A DNA stretch of 64,000 bases from Serendipita indica DSM 11827 (Eukaryota > Basidiomycota > Agaricomycetes > Sebacinales > Serendipitaceae), in NCBI GenBank assembly GCA_910890315.1, contig CAJVGD010000012.1:1116001-1180000 (forward strand), given 5' to 3'. The notes under the pieces were generated by a model. It saw nothing but the letters and a program-made list of their open reading frames with translations. It made no database searches and was not told the DNA's origin. Within the stretch, counting starts at the first letter, position 1; each line of letters opens with the position of its first letter. The translations under genes and the position numbers were made by a program. This document shows positions 48,955 to 62,215 of this stretch, in pieces.

Positions 48955-51481
48955 ATGCCCTTGCGGGCGCTGCTTTTGCTGCCGTCGGGCGAGCAACCGA
49001 CCACGACGCCTACGCAGACATCCAAATTTTCAAAATTTCGACAAAAGAAGGATAACGGAAAGCCTAGAGTCATCTCTCCGCTCGATCTAGCGTCTCCGAG
49101 CAAGACTTCACCGAACCGTCATTCTACTCTGAGTGAAGGCCAAGAGAACAATGGTGCTGAGCAAAGCTATCCCAGTCCTGTAGGCTCTGGAATATGGAAT
49201 CTATCGTACGTCTGCTCTTTGTGTCGGACGTGGCCAACTGCCGCTTCCGGCTGGCGCTGACTCCTATCTCCTATTCCCTCGCTCTTCCGTCCGACAAAAA
49301 GCTAATTCTGTCACAGTTCCAAGCCGCTTCCATCGTCCCCGTCTCGTACCGAGCGAGATAATCGCGACTCGAATCAAACGTACCAGACGACGCTAACGCT
49401 TCCCTCAACTTCTGGGTCTTCGCGTGCTGGTACCGACCACACCCCAAGTCCTCCACTGTCTCCTTCTCCAACGACTTCTTCGGCCAGTGGATCGGCAAAC
49501 TATGCACATACGCCGTCAGGAAGCATCTACACCCGGGACGCAGAGTATGTGGGGCCTAGCAGAGGGAAATCCGTCGTTCCGCCAACGCTATTTCTAAACT
49601 TGACGACTACTACGATGCAAAAGGATGAGCGCGGTCGTCCATTGCTCAAGATCAACACGTCGATGCCAAGAGTGGGAAGCGGCGTCAGATACAGGCGGAC
49701 AGAGTCGCGGTATGAACATGCCGACTTGCCTGCCGAGTCCGAGTCCGAGTCCAGTGCCGATCCTCGGAGCGAAGGAACCGCTCGGCAAGCCGTCAACGAG
49801 AGGATCCAACATCTTTTGGTCACCTCACCCTCCGCCGAGACGGTTGACCCGTCATCGACTCCAACTCCGTCTCGCTTCTCGTTTCTTTCCACTCGCGCCT
49901 CGGTGTCACGACCTACATCTACATCCCAATCCCGATCTCCGTCACGACCAACCTCCAAGATGCTTACTCCAGTTTCACACCATCCCCCATCTACGCATTC
50001 TACGCTCCATCCTCCGTCCTCTCATCACCGCCCGAAACGAAAAGACACGCAGAAGAAAAATACGATCCAACGTCTGATCGACCACCCCCGCCTCCGACTA
50101 AAGGACTCCCTCCGTTTAAAATTCTGTCAGATGAAGATTTGCTTGACCTACTTGGTGAAGAGCGAATCCGTGTGCTCGGCGCTGGCCGCAAAGTCGAAAC
50201 AGGATGGAAGAAGATTGACCGGTATGAAACTTTTTTTATCATTTAGGTCAATACTGACGTACTTCGAGATCTCGGTTACGAAGCACGACTCTACGAAAGT
50301 TGCCCAAGGGCAAATACATTCGTCTGATTACACTTCCTCCCCTGGACAACGATAAGATGGAGAGTTATCTCAATTCTTTGCCTCGAGACGATGTCAAGGG
50401 TATCATGCCCGTCATCCAGATAGAGGATGATGAACTGGCAGAGGAAGTGGCCGAAAGCGGAACCTCTTTGTATACTCCGACAGTCTACATGACGGAGATC
50501 GTCGCCAGTCAATACGACTTACCGGTTGCTTGCATGATGTGGCCGCCACCTTTGCCAGCATCTCCGCTGTCGCGGACGTTCAGCCGGCCAGTCTCCTCCG
50601 TATCCGCTACGTCCGGATCAGGGCATTTGCCCATCCACTCTCTTCCAGCACAGGCGTACCAGCTTCCACTTCCACATCTTACGCGCGTCCAGAAGAATGC
50701 GCTTCAATCCGCCAAGCTTCTGGTGTACGCCGTGCCGCGAGAATACATCGGTCCAGTACCACCGCCAGAGTTGGAGTATGTCCAGGAAGAGGTTTTGGCG
50801 CCATGGGCAAGCGCTCCAATCAACACTGCTTCGACTCTTGTCGGAGAAAGTGGCTTGCCTACCACTCCAAGGACCCCAGGCTTTGGCGCCTCTGCGCTGA
50901 GCCCCAGATGGCCCGAGGGTATGTGGAATTCCAGAAATGCGGAATCGTCAAAGCGATCGAGTGGCGCATCCCAAATCAGTATGACCACGACCGCGCCTCG
51001 CAAGTCGGGAGACTCGAATGGAGAAGAGGGCGTACCGCAAACGGCGACGTGGTCGTCTGGGTTTAGTGCACTCCGTGCGCGTGCTCATGGATATTATGCG
51101 GCTAAAGCAGCCAATTCGTCTACTCCAGCGACACCATCGATAGCTCAATCTGCATCGGATCCATCGAGCCTCTCTGCACAAGCAACATCTCCGTTGGCTC
51201 CACCATCTACGGCTCCTATTGCACCTTCACGGAGCTTTAGCTCATTCTTCTCTCGTTCGAATACTGCCAATACATCGGCCTCGGGTACATCCGACTCTGG
51301 CTATGGCTCGTCCACGGCAGATTCGGAGCAGGGTCATGGTGCGCAGGAGACTACAAAGCTGGAGGTGAAGCTTGCGTCGAGTCCGATAGAGAGTGCGGAG
51401 ACACCGACGACTGCGTCGTCGACTCCCAACACGGGTAGGAGTTGGCGTTCGTGGGGAGCTCGGTGGGGCACCAATGCATAG
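48955..51481 (+). CDS. Hypothetical Ser/Thr/Pro-rich protein
   Basis: I do not recognise the family. ATG at 48955 opens MPLRALLLLPSGEQPTTTPT. An intron at about 49207-49318 joins GSGIWNLS to SKPLPSSPSRTERDNRD, and an intron at about 50221-50268 joins GAGRKVETGWKKID to RSRLRSTTLRKLPKGKYIRL. The only ordered-looking part is the stretch from ILSDEDLLDLLGEERIRVLG (about 50120) through LPPLDNDKMESYLNSLPRD to LPHLTRVQKNALQSAKLLVY (about 50715). The rest is low-complexity and likely disordered, ending SWRSWGARWGTNA. Between about 49890 and 49960 the frame must change to reach the ILSDEDLL block. I found no intron there, so an indel or an unrecognised splice is possible. Function unknown; a signalling or scaffold role would be a guess. 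Confidence 0.6.
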
Positions 51482-51821
51482 ATGAGCAATTCGGGTTTGG
51501 ATTTTGTACACCCACAACTGGAGTGCGGAGAGTTTGTAACAGTTTGACCTATAGGCGGTACTCTACACATCTAATCAGCTTGTCGTTTTCCCCGAGCTTT
51601 ATTGTTTCATACTATGTCACTTTGTACGTTGTACGATGGATATAGACGGTATTTCCTTGGATTCTCTTGTTATCCGACAGGGGCGTGCCGAGCACTTCTC
51701 ACGATTGTTGATCCTCCGCCGTCCTCGTCGTTTGTTTACGACGCTCGTTTCAAAATTCGTATTTAATATCCTAGCGTGAAGCGGGTCGCTCGCTGGGCAT
51801 TCTTCGTCGTTTGTCTTTATC
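51482..51821. promoter_or_regulatory. Promoter region of the GH17 gene
   Basis: A/T-rich 3' flank of the hypothetical gene and the upstream region of the GH17 gene. No gene or repeat is seen. Confidence 0.4.
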
Positions 51822-53393
51822 ATGGCAACGACAGAAAAGGCACTTCCACCGCCGCCTTCGACGACGCTGCGTGGACGCGTCGCTGCGTCGTACCAAAAGG
51901 CTCAAAACGTGTTTAACAAGCCAGGAGATGGAAAGCCGAATAATATGCGCAGGATTATTGTATATGCCGTCGTTGGTGTGCTCATTGTTGTCGGTACGTT
52001 GATGTCAAGGCCAGGAGTCGTTTGTGTGACATAGTGCTGATGTGCTCTTCCTGTCTACCCTTGCATGTTACACTTCAATAGTGATTATCGTCGGTGCTGT
52101 TGTCGGTACGCAGAAGCGCGGCTCGTCTAGCGGAGGTGGCGGGTCGAACGGCGGGTCGAATGGGGGAAACTCTGGACAGGGATTTCCACTCGATTCAAGA
52201 CTTCATAATTCGTTTTGGGGGTACGTCTCTTCGTTTGTCTATTCTTGGCGGAACTGGGGACTAAGATTGAACCATGGTAGTTTGGCGTACACGCCGTATG
52301 GAGCTATTGATTGCACTGCGACGCAAGCGAATGTTACCAAGGATATGCAATTGTTGAGCCAGCTCACAACGCGTCTCCGGTTGTATGCTTCCGATTGGTA
52401 CGGTCTAATTACATGTTTCCATAAAATACACTAATTGCGTTCCAGTAATGTTACAGCACTCGTCGTGAGTTCTATCGGCCGTCAGCTACAGCCATCCTCA
52501 CCTTTGTCCAGCTACAAGCGATACAGGATCTCAACGTAAACATGAGCATCTATGCAGGAATATGTCAGTATCGTCCTCATAAGTTCTCACATTCTAACAC
52601 CTCGTAGATATCCACCCCGACGTCGAATCCTACAACTCGCAGGTCGCCCAGCTCGACTTTGCTCTGAAGTCGTACGGAGTAGACAGGGTAGATGGCGTTA
52701 CCGTTGGTAACGAGTATCTTTTGAACGCTCCCTCTCGTGGCGACACCATTGCCAACGCGACCACATGGCTGATATCACGAATCAACGACTTCAAGACGCA
52801 CCTCCGCCAAGCAACAGCATCCTCGCCAGACCAACATCACAACTATTCCTCCATCCCAGTCGGAACCTCGGATGCAGCGGGCACGTTTATCGGCGATTCA
52901 AGCCTCGTGAGCGCCGTCGACTACTTTCAAGTCAACATCCATCCTTGGTTCAGCCAAAACACGTACGAACAAGCGGCGTGGTTCAGTTGGAGCTATATGA
53001 ATAACATCGTTCAGCCGTTGGTAAATGCGACGTGGCCGATGCCGGTCAACTCGACTGCCCAAAATCCGAGGCTATTCCAGGGAGAATTTGGTTGGCCTAC
53101 GGATACGGACGACGCTGCGCTTGGGATTAACCCCGCTGGTAGTCGAGCCGGATTGACGGAGCTGCAACGAGTGCTCGAGTGAGTTTCCCGGGCCATGCTC
53201 TCGAGTGTTATGCTGACCTGTGTGTAGTGACTGGGTCTGCGCCTCGAATCGGAACGGCACCAAATATTTCTTCTTCGAGGCGTTTGACGAATCGTGGAAG
53301 AAGATGTATGGCGGCGTCGAACAACATTGGGGATTATTTTACGAGAACAAGACTCTTAAGGCTATCAACATTCCGGATTGTCCTCACGATTAG
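51822..53393 (+). CDS. Membrane-anchored GH17 glucan endo-1,3-beta-glucosidase
   Basis: Cell-wall beta-glucanase or transglucosylase of glycoside hydrolase family 17. It has a short basic cytosolic N-terminus, then a signal anchor completed by splicing (IIVYAVVGVLIVV joined to VIIVGAVVGTQKRG), a Gly/Ser/Asn linker (SGGGGSNGGSNGGN) and the catalytic barrel. Key features are LAYTPYGAIDC, TTRLRLYASDCNVTALVLQ, VDGVTVGNEYLL with the acid/base Glu (about 52710), YFQVNIHPWFS, and FQGEFGWPTDTDD with the nucleophile Glu (about 53085). It ends CVWASN-like then NGTKYFFFEAFDESWKKMYG and a stop at 53393. The type II membrane topology places the enzyme outside the cell, probably acting in wall remodelling. 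All introns are short, and I see no lesion. Confidence 0.92.
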
Positions 53394-53985
53394 ATTTCTC
53401 ATGGTATCTTTCTCTCTTTGCGGACCCGAGGGTATTGGCCTCTTGTATTTAGACTGCGCTATGCGCGTCTTTCGCCACGGATGAGCCCTATTGTACGCTA
53501 CACTGATATCTCAACTAAATAGATCCCTTTCTGCTACCGTGCGGCTTCTTGTTTGCGTGCAAACCTCTTGGTCAAAATGGCCAGCCAGACCGCCAGATGA
53601 CAGCTACGGCCATCTCTCCTTACTGTCTTTAACTTAACTCACTCCTTATCATCTTTGTATCGTGTGTCTTTGAAATGTTGCTCGTTCATGGACTCATCCG
53701 GCAATTCCGAAAATCGAGTTGAAGGTGACAGAAACAGGAAAGTGACTGACTGACCCCGGGATGATGATGGGGGCCATAGTACCGAGCACTGTCGCGGTGC
53801 TGTTCAAGTGGCATTCGGGAATAGATTGGGACTGATTCAAGGACCTTTCGTTTTGGCACATTTGTAGCGTATCATTACTCGAAAACAATTACAACTTGAC
53901 TCCACGGTATATCCTATTGCTACTAGCCACATTGCATTGGAATCGATTCCGCCGTGTATTAAGCGGTGAGCGAAAGCAGAATGCA
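53394..53985. other. Convergent intergenic region
   Basis: 3' flanks of the GH17 gene and the F-box gene. Nothing else is recognised. Confidence 0.4.
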
Positions 53986-56066
53986 CTAGGTTTCTATATG
54001 GTGACCAAATGAGCGGATACGGATAACCTGGGACGGTTTAATGTCTTGGCAGTATCGCGACCTGCTGCGTGGCAAAGTGATCTGCCAAGCAACATAGGAA
54101 GCCCATTCCTCTTCGCGACTTGGCCAGGTCGAGATTATCTTATCGTTCTCCGTCTCATAGGCAGACATTGGGGGAGGCTTTGAGTCTTCGGCTCCTAATC
54201 CACGAACCCAAGGTGTCTTGCAATATAAAAGTGATTTATGGCATTGCCTACACCCAGGGCTGCATGAGAAAATGTTAGAAATCGGGCATGAAGTTCAGTT
54301 CAGTAACACACTCACAGGCTCATATCTTGAATAATGTCCATGTTACCCATCCACGAAAACGAAAACTTGGAAAGGGAATCAACGTCCTCTCCAGTCCCTT
54401 GCAGCAGTTTCGAGATTAAATCTGCGAAGTCTCCTGGTATTCTAGAGGTAAAAGTTACTGATTTGATTCGAGAAGCCGCGCTGGTCTTTCTGGACGAGTT
54501 TCTCGACTCTAGCATGATAAAGAAAATGTCCCACTCTATATAGGGTTGAAGCTTGAGTTTCCTCAGAGAAGGAAACGCTTCCGGATATGCAGCAAGATGG
54601 TAGATCAAGCGTGACCCTTCGTATTGTGCGAGGTCAGCCGTAGAATGCCCAAGATCAATCTTCCTAAGGAATTCGAATCGACGTATATGCCATTGAACAG
54701 CGTAACTGAGTCTATTAATTTGCAGTGCTTTAAGATTTGGCCAGTTTGAGAGGTCGACTGGGGGGGAGTCCTGGCTTGAGCTATGCTTGTAGTGAATGTT
54801 CAAGGTGGTAACATTGGTTGACCTGCATTGATTGATATCGCCGCCTTGTACGTCTAACGTCAGTTTCTGTATTGTAGACGACAGGGAGAAAGAAGGGCCC
54901 AGAGGCTGAGTGGGGAAGCCGAGGGAAACAGTCGTCAACTGCGACAAGGTGTCTTGGGAGAGAAGTTCTAGTAGAATTTCCGTGCGCCAACCACCCAATG
55001 TAAGTTGTTTCACATGAGGAAATGAGGACTTGACCATAGCCACCAAGTTTTGACTCCATCCACTGCTCCTTCCGCCAGATATATTTATCACTAGAACTTG
55101 AGCTAATGAGGGAGGCATAAGCACGGGTGGTTCGAAGCCTTTCAGAGTGGGTACAATATCTAGCACGACGCGCTGTAGGCATTGAAGTTGAGCTAACCGC
55201 GGCAGGAGTAAAGGTAAAACCTCAATATCTAGTCTAGTCTTCAATGTTTCGAGGCTGTCTGAGACCGCCGATAGGAATATATCCATATCTTGCTGTAGTT
55301 GCAAGTCATCCCCCGACATTTTCAGGTTCCATGTGCGTACTTGAGTACAAGATGGTAAAGATAATGGCTCTACCCGACCAGGGGGGCAATTTCTCTGAGA
55401 TTTTGGATGGAAGACAATTGTCTTTAGTGCCGAAAACTTGCCAGGAACAGCTATCAAGTCACGGACTCGAACATCAGCGCTCGTTGTGACCATGGAGAGA
55501 CGGCAGGACCATCTTGATTTGAGGATAGTTGGAGTCAGCGTAACATTTTGAATCTCTTTGAGCCCCGAGTGACAATTTATAAAGTTGACCGTGGATTCGC
55601 GAATGGGCTTATAAGAATTTCCTCGACGGCATCGTAAGAACGTAAGATTCCGAAGAGGCCCAAGAACTTGGTAGAATGTGGATAATGTAAACTCAGAATC
55701 CACATATAGTGATTGTATGCGATCGGTGTGGCCGCTTAGCTGATCAAATACCCTTTGGAATGATTGGTCTCCGCTAGTCTGCTTAGGGAAGATGATAAAA
55801 AGAGGACTGGACCTCGAGAGTGTGAGATGAACCGCAACTATGGCCAGTGCGTCTTCGGTGGAACACACATCCAAGACGATGTCTGTCCATAATACTGGGG
55901 TGGAGATAATTAGGTTCATCCAGGATGAAGAGATGCACGTGAGCTCAAGCAAGCATTTGCTTGAGATTGTATAGATTTTTTCGGAGAAAAAAGGCCCCGA
56001 GGAAGCGTATAGCAGGATCGTGGCAGATATTTCTGGTGGAAATCGATGCATAGGGTCGTTTTCCAT
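53986..56066 (-). CDS. F-box/LRR-like protein with a second C-terminal exon
   Basis: ATG at 56064-56066. The F-box reads RFPPEISATILLYASSGPFF, then LLELTCISSSWMNLIISTPV and LWTDIVLDV, a classic agaricomycete pattern. A long leucine-rich-like region follows (LETLKTRLDIEVLPLLLPRL, LTLGGWRTEILLELLSQDTL, LKALQINRLSYAVQWHIRRF). The first exon reads 584 codons to a stop at 54312. A better model uses the donor GTGAGT at 54315-54310 and an acceptor ending at 54260 (56-nt intron), continuing through CRQCHKSLLYCKTPWVRGLG to a stop at 53986. That adds about 90 residues with four closely spaced cysteines. Which model is used cannot be settled from sequence alone. Probable SCF adaptor with unknown target. 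Confidence 0.74.
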
Positions 56067-56399
56067 ATTTCTTCTTGTCTAGAATATGAAATCAGATCAC
56101 GAATGCTAGATCTAGAGGCGGAGTGAGAGGACAACAGGCGCTGACGAGGTCGAGGAAGAGTTCAAATTGTACTTGTGTAGTGTATATATACAGCTCAGCA
56201 AATTGGTGTCTGGATGCATTTTTCTCCGGCTAATTAGGCCGCATATTCGGCTATTGGGATTCTAACTGAACGAACCTATACTCATATCATTCATTTATGG
56301 TCCCTTTCCACATCTAAACTCAAGTACAAAGTAGACAGGGGCATCTTACCCAAGTTCTCTGGCTTCGTTCGAGTTCCCTTTCTCAAAAGGAAAAGGGCT
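56067..56399. promoter_or_regulatory. Upstream region of the F-box/LRR-like gene
   Basis: A TATATATA stretch at about 56183-56190 lies roughly 120 bases before the F-box start, on its strand side, and may act as its TATA box. The remainder merges into the leader of the retroelement; the boundary cannot be fixed. Confidence 0.4.
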
Positions 56400-57085
56400 A
56401 CTCGAGTACACTATAGCTGCTGTATTGTAACTCGCAGTGCCAAGAATGTACTATAAGTACATTACACTGTATATCCACATAATAGCCAAATGGACCAATC
56501 CGAACGGACTGGAGGGCTTTGTGGTCATCGCAGTGGTTTGGTGTAAGGTTTCGAGAATTTCTCCTCGTCACACACGTCATAACCGCACCCGTGACACTCG
56601 TTACCCCTTCCACATCACATTCCTCACCCTTCTCTTCATAGCCTCTATTGCATATACCCTCATAGCGACGGCCTTAGCACATGCTTAGCTTCCCATCGCT
56701 CTTTACTCGTTCCAATGTTTAACCTTGCTATATAAGACTCTATGTACATGTCTTAACTAGCAGAGTCTTTCCTGTACCCTCCCACGTCGATACCCTCCGT
56801 CAATAAACGGGCTTAGACTGGTGAACACGCTCGCCCCAGCTAAGTATTACTCACTTGGCCTCGTATAGCCCTCGTACTGGTGAGTTCTCCCTGTGAACCT
56901 CACATTTTTTCACCTAGATTATCCGTTTCTTGATACCTGGGCGTCGCCTGATCACCGACTACCCCAAACCTGTTTCGTCTGCCTATTTGCGTTCTCAGTG
57001 ACTTGATAAAATCACAAAACCCCATAAAAAGACTTCCTGTCTATTTCTCTTAAATATTAAACGCGTTGTACAAAGACTAGCTAGC

Positions 57086-59560
57086 ATGGCGACCAGAAGC
57101 GGATCTGTATATTCCAATTCGTCGCAAACCGGTGCGGTAATGCACCAAAACGGCCGAAATTTGTCCCGACGTAATGAGGGCAATGAGCACGAGGATGCTC
57201 AGGAAATTGCAATGATGATCCGGAGTCCCCGAGAGGGATCCGTGGATCGCCCCGAGTTGGGCCAGACAGTGTCACCAGTACCTTCGTCCGCTCAAGAGAA
57301 TGAGCCTGAGCATCTTGGGGGTGCAAGAGACGATGGATTCACGACGATTAGGGCGCAGAGACGCCGTCATGGTGCACACAGACTTGCGGGAGACAGTTAC
57401 AATGTTGATAGCAGTGGAGACGAAGGCCGTGTTGCGCAACGGCCAACCCCTGCATATTACTCCGGTCCGAAACACTTCCACGCGATGTTTGCGGAGGATG
57501 CCGGTCGAACGGTGAGGCCAGAGAGCCCGGACCGTGGAGAGTTCCCTGAGAGGGAGCTGGAAAACGTCGCAGTAGACGTGGCCATGATGCCTGTGATTCT
57601 AGGCCCTACGGCATTCAATGAGGCAATAAACGATTTGCCTGAAGAGATCAGAGACGCGTTCTTAGAGCGATACAGGGCGGCAATGTCCAGGCCGCACAGC
57701 CAAGCATCGAGCATAGTGGGTGGCCAACCCAGCCATCGTGATGTAGCCTCAGGAATGGCTAAATATCGCGAATTTGCACCGATCAGTGCAAATTCAAGTA
57801 TGAGAGCATTGAATTATCCGAAGTCGGCAGATTTAGCACGACAATCTAGCTCTCAGGTAAGGTTCAATAGGATAGGCGAGTCCGACAATGATGATTCGAC
57901 GCCTCGCACTCCAATCAGGCTCAATGTAGCCCTCAGAATTTCGTCTGAGTACAGCGAATCTGAAGCACCTCGTTACTCAACAGCCGAGAAAGGGAAATTC
58001 CCGGCTACTCGACCACCAGTCGCGTCAACGAGCGGTGGCATTGTGATCAGACCTGATCCTGACAGTCGGGAAGGCGCAGAGGCAGCCTTAATCGAGTATG
58101 ACCGACAAACCGCCATGAGACTGCAGGAGAAAGAGGATTTGGAATCGGCCCGGAGAATTGCAGCGGAGCTTAACACTGCCAAGGACCAACCGAAATTGCC
58201 TAAATCTAAAGACAGGCTCGTATCTACTCCGATGAATCCGGTCCCTGCGCCAGTAAATTTGGCCGAGAATCAGCCTCAAAAGACTCCACAGGCTGAGAAA
58301 AGCTCCCGATCGACGCTAGTGAACGTTATTAGGCAAAGCTCAGAGCAACCAGGCACTGTTCCGATCAGTCACACGCCTAGAAGCGTACCTGCGTCGCTGC
58401 AGATTCCCTCCGGCACGTACTTGGCTCGGCAGCTGAAAACGCCATCCAAGCCAGTGTCCAAGAACCATGTTCCCAATGTCACGAAGTTACTAAGCACAAC
58501 TCCAATGCCCGCAGCGGCAGGAGTTTCCGGAGTTGACCCCCCTTCACCCTCCATTTCGTCGTCAGACGACGAGTCAGAATCTCCAGACCCTTCGGATAGC
58601 TCCGAAGAATCATCCTCGGATAGTGCGAGCACCCGTAGCCATAAGAAGAAGTCGTCAAAGAAGAAGCGCGAGCGTCGGATGAAGTCGCGTGACGCAAAGG
58701 CTAACCGCGCTAAAATTGCCGCACACATGAAGCTTGATGCACCGAAGAAGTGGAATGGTGAGCCATCGATCGAAAAGCTCGAAGAGTGGCTCTATGAGAT
58801 TAATCAGTGGTATGACAACTACGATGTGCCCGCTAAGATGCGCGTATCGTCACTCTCACACTTCTTGGAAGGCAATGCTCGTCGCACCTTCATGTCCATA
58901 GTTTCGTCTACAATTGAGAAATGGACTCTAGACGAAGTCATTCGCATGTTTTTGGACGAATTATTCCCGTCAAATATCCGAGAGATACTGCGAGAGCGTT
59001 TCGACAGCTCCAGGCAAGGCTCGATGAGTATCCGAGCATGGCTGCATCGAATCCGCAACTTGTCAGCTCGCATTGATGATGTGTCCGAAAAGGACAAAGC
59101 TCGTCAGTTCTGGAAGGGCGCACGGCCATACATCCGCATTGAATGGGCCGGGCAAGGCTACTCCCAAGAGTTCTCTTCCTTGGAGGACCTGCTTGCCGCC
59201 GGAGAGCTTATTGAGCGTAAAGAGAAGCAAGAGAAAGCCGAAAAGGCCGCTGTCTCAAACCGCTCAAGCAACCTGCGAAGTTCGTCTATCTCACACTCTA
59301 ATTCGCATCACGCGCACAAGAAAGACCGGAAGCGCGACAGTAGAGACGAACGAAGGCTCAATCGTGATAATAAGCATCAGAACTCCGGTGGGCCACACAG
59401 ATCGTCTGGAGGCCACAGGCAGCGTACCACGAACAGCTCTAAGTCTTATCATTACAAGGACTTATCTAAGGAAGAACAATAAGAGCTTCGTGCGGCCGGT
59501 AAATGCTATAGATGCCGCGAGGTAGGCCATCAGGCTCGAGATTGCCCCTCAAAGACGCAA
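57086..59560 (+). mobile_element. Gag part of the fossil Ty3/Gypsy element
   Basis: A long disordered N-terminal half, rich in Ser/Pro and charged residues, precedes a retrotransposon Gag domain (about 58720-59220, with WNGEPSIEKLEEWLYEINQW and ARQFWKGARPYI). A CCHC nucleic-acid-binding knuckle (CYRCREVGHQARDC) lies near 59503-59546. The N-terminal extension of about 540 residues is large for a fungal Gag. Confidence 0.88.
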
Positions 59561-59626
59561 CTCAAGGCGCCAAAGCTGGGCGCGCATAGCATTAATTTTG
59601 CCACTATTGACGCTCAAGTCAAAGAT

Positions 59627-62215
59627 GTGTCTGATCTGAGCTCGTGTTCCATGACGCTATTCCCTTTCGAAGAGCCCAATGACGACACCTTATGCATTCG
59701 CGAGCTAGGGGTGCAAGAATGGGCTGAGAACGAGCTAGAAACAAAGCTTCGTCACATTCCCGAGCGAGACTGCAGCGATATTTTGGAAGGCATTCGCTTC
59801 AGCGTTGCACGATTGCCTGACTGCCCTGGGATTTTTCAGGTACACGACCTGCTTCTCAATATGAGTTGGAGTTTCACATCCATGGATCTCTTCGATGGCG
59901 AGTTTAATCTCGCCAGCGCATACTTAGAGTTCATGGATTCGCAGGAGTCATTCTGGTTACCAGATGTCGAGTGTTTGAAGGCGGAAATGTCCAGAGACTA
60001 TGATTGGACAGCCTTACAAAGCGTGCAGTGTCCCCCTGAGAAAGGCTTAGGCGAATTAACAGTGCCGATCATGCCGCATGAATCGCAAGAAGGACGAGAG
60101 GGGACCGCCTCAAATGGTTACGATTCAAGCGAAGACGACCTGGAATCGGAATTTTCATGGTATACAGTGATATCCGACGAGTCACGCGAGAATTACACTC
60201 GAGAAGGCACCCAATACGAGCAGGAGAATGTTCGGGTGACCATAATCGACGAACCACAGCGCCCAAAGAAGTCCTCTAAACGTCGAGAACCACGTACGCT
60301 GCTCCAGGGAAATGCTGCCAAAACGAAAGACCTTGAGAGACGCGTACCGAAGACATGCATAATCGACGCATTTGTGAATGGAGAGGCTGCACAAGCGCTC
60401 GTGGACACTGGTTCAATGTCTGATTTTGTATCGACAACCCTCGTTGACCAGCTTAGGCTCAAGTACGAGAGCCTGGCTAAACCCCTCACAGTCCAGCTCG
60501 CTGTGACGGGTTCTCGTGGAAAGATCAATGCATCTACCACTGTCAAGTTTCGATATGGCGATATCTGCGAAAAACGTCGATTTGACGTGATGAACATTGA
60601 TGGATACGATGTCATTCTAGGCACACCATTTCTCTATCAGCACAAAGGTGTTATTGGATTCAATCCGACACGCCTGGCTTTCGAAAGTATTGAGGCTCTA
60701 CCCATAGAAGGGAAAGAAGTCGCCACGATTGCATCGCTCGCAGCCTCAGTTCTGAATAATAGCCTAGAGGAAGTCCGAGAAATGCTCCGAAAGGAGGCCG
60801 CAGATCTCTGTAGACCCGCTGAGGAGACCCCTCTACCGCCATTTCGCGCGATTAACCATCGCATTCCGCTCAAGAATGAGTCGCTTCAGATCCCTTACAT
60901 TCCATCACGATGTCCGCAAGCATTTCAGGAGCAATGGGCTCGAAAGCGTGACACATATATTAGGACTGGTCGCTGGGAATACGCCACAGGTCACAGCGGC
61001 GTGCCCATGCTCTTTATCCCAAAGAAACCAGGCCCAAACGGCGAGAAGCGACCGCGTACTGTGTTTGCAAAGCAAAGACTGAATGAGAATACGATTAAGC
61101 TATCGTCACCTCTACCGGATATACAGTCTATTCTCGAGACCATTGCGCCTCACCGGCACAAATCCCTCATTGATGGTCGAGATGCTTACGAACAGATCCG
61201 TGTTGAGTCTAAGGATGTACACAAGACTCTATTCAACACCCCCGACGGCACGATGATCAGTAAGGTCATGCAGCAAGGTGACTGCAATGCGACTGCGACC
61301 TACCAAACTCTCATGAACTACGTTTTTGCGCCATACATTGGCAAGTTTATGTACGTCTATTTAGACGACATCATTATCTTCTCAGATGATGTTGAGAGTC
61401 ATGTCGAGCATATCCGCATAGTGCTGAACACCCTACGACGCGAGAAGCTTTACTTGACTTCACCTGATAAGCTTCAATTCTTCGCAAATCCACTGATAGT
61501 TCTTGGCCACGTGATAAACGGTCAAGGGATTATGACGGACCCTCATAAAGTCGACCGGATTGAGAACTGGAAAGTTCCCACCAATGCTGAACAAGTGTCG
61601 ATGCTCACTGGTATGGTTCAGTACGTCGCCAGAGACTGTCATGCTATAGCTATTCCTCTCGCTGTACTCTCCAAACTACAAAGAGTGCGAGAATGGAAGT
61701 GGGGCCCAACTCAGCAGCGCGCATTTGAGGAAGTCAAGCGCATTGTGTCACAGTGGCAGCATAATCATCGTCATACTATCGATCGTTCAGAAAATGCTGA
61801 CCCGATTGGCGTTCATGTCGACGCCAGCCTTACTGGTGCTGGTGGCATCATTTGGCAAGGAAAATCGTTCCAAACTGGTCGTAAAATCGCATTCTGGTCT
61901 GGGAAGTTCAACTCTGCCGAACAGAACTACCCTACACACGACCGAGAGCTACTTGGCATAGTGGCTACGCTAAAGCGTCATTCTCACATTCCTTATGGCA
62001 CGAGATTCACTGTCTACCGGATCATGAGCCGTTTGAGGGCCTCCTCAGGCAAAAGTCCCTCAATGAACGTCAGAAACGGTGGCTTGAAGCGCTATCTCAC
62101 TTCGATTTCAATATCGAATACATCCCTGGAGAAGAAAATTACATTGCAGACGCATTGTTGCGAGTATACTCCAATGAACCCAAAGGGATTGTCCGTGCCG
62201 ACAGCGAGTTTGTAA
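59627..62215 (+). mobile_element. Protease, reverse transcriptase and RNase H part of the fossil Ty3/Gypsy element
   Basis: An aspartic protease site is seen as ALVDTGSMSDFV (about 60397). The RT contains VPMLFIPKKPG and the catalytic YVYLDDIIIFS (about 61350-61385). RNase H shows VHVDASLTGAGGIIWQG (about 61812-61860) and FNSAEQNYPTHDRELLGIV. Confidence 0.9.
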
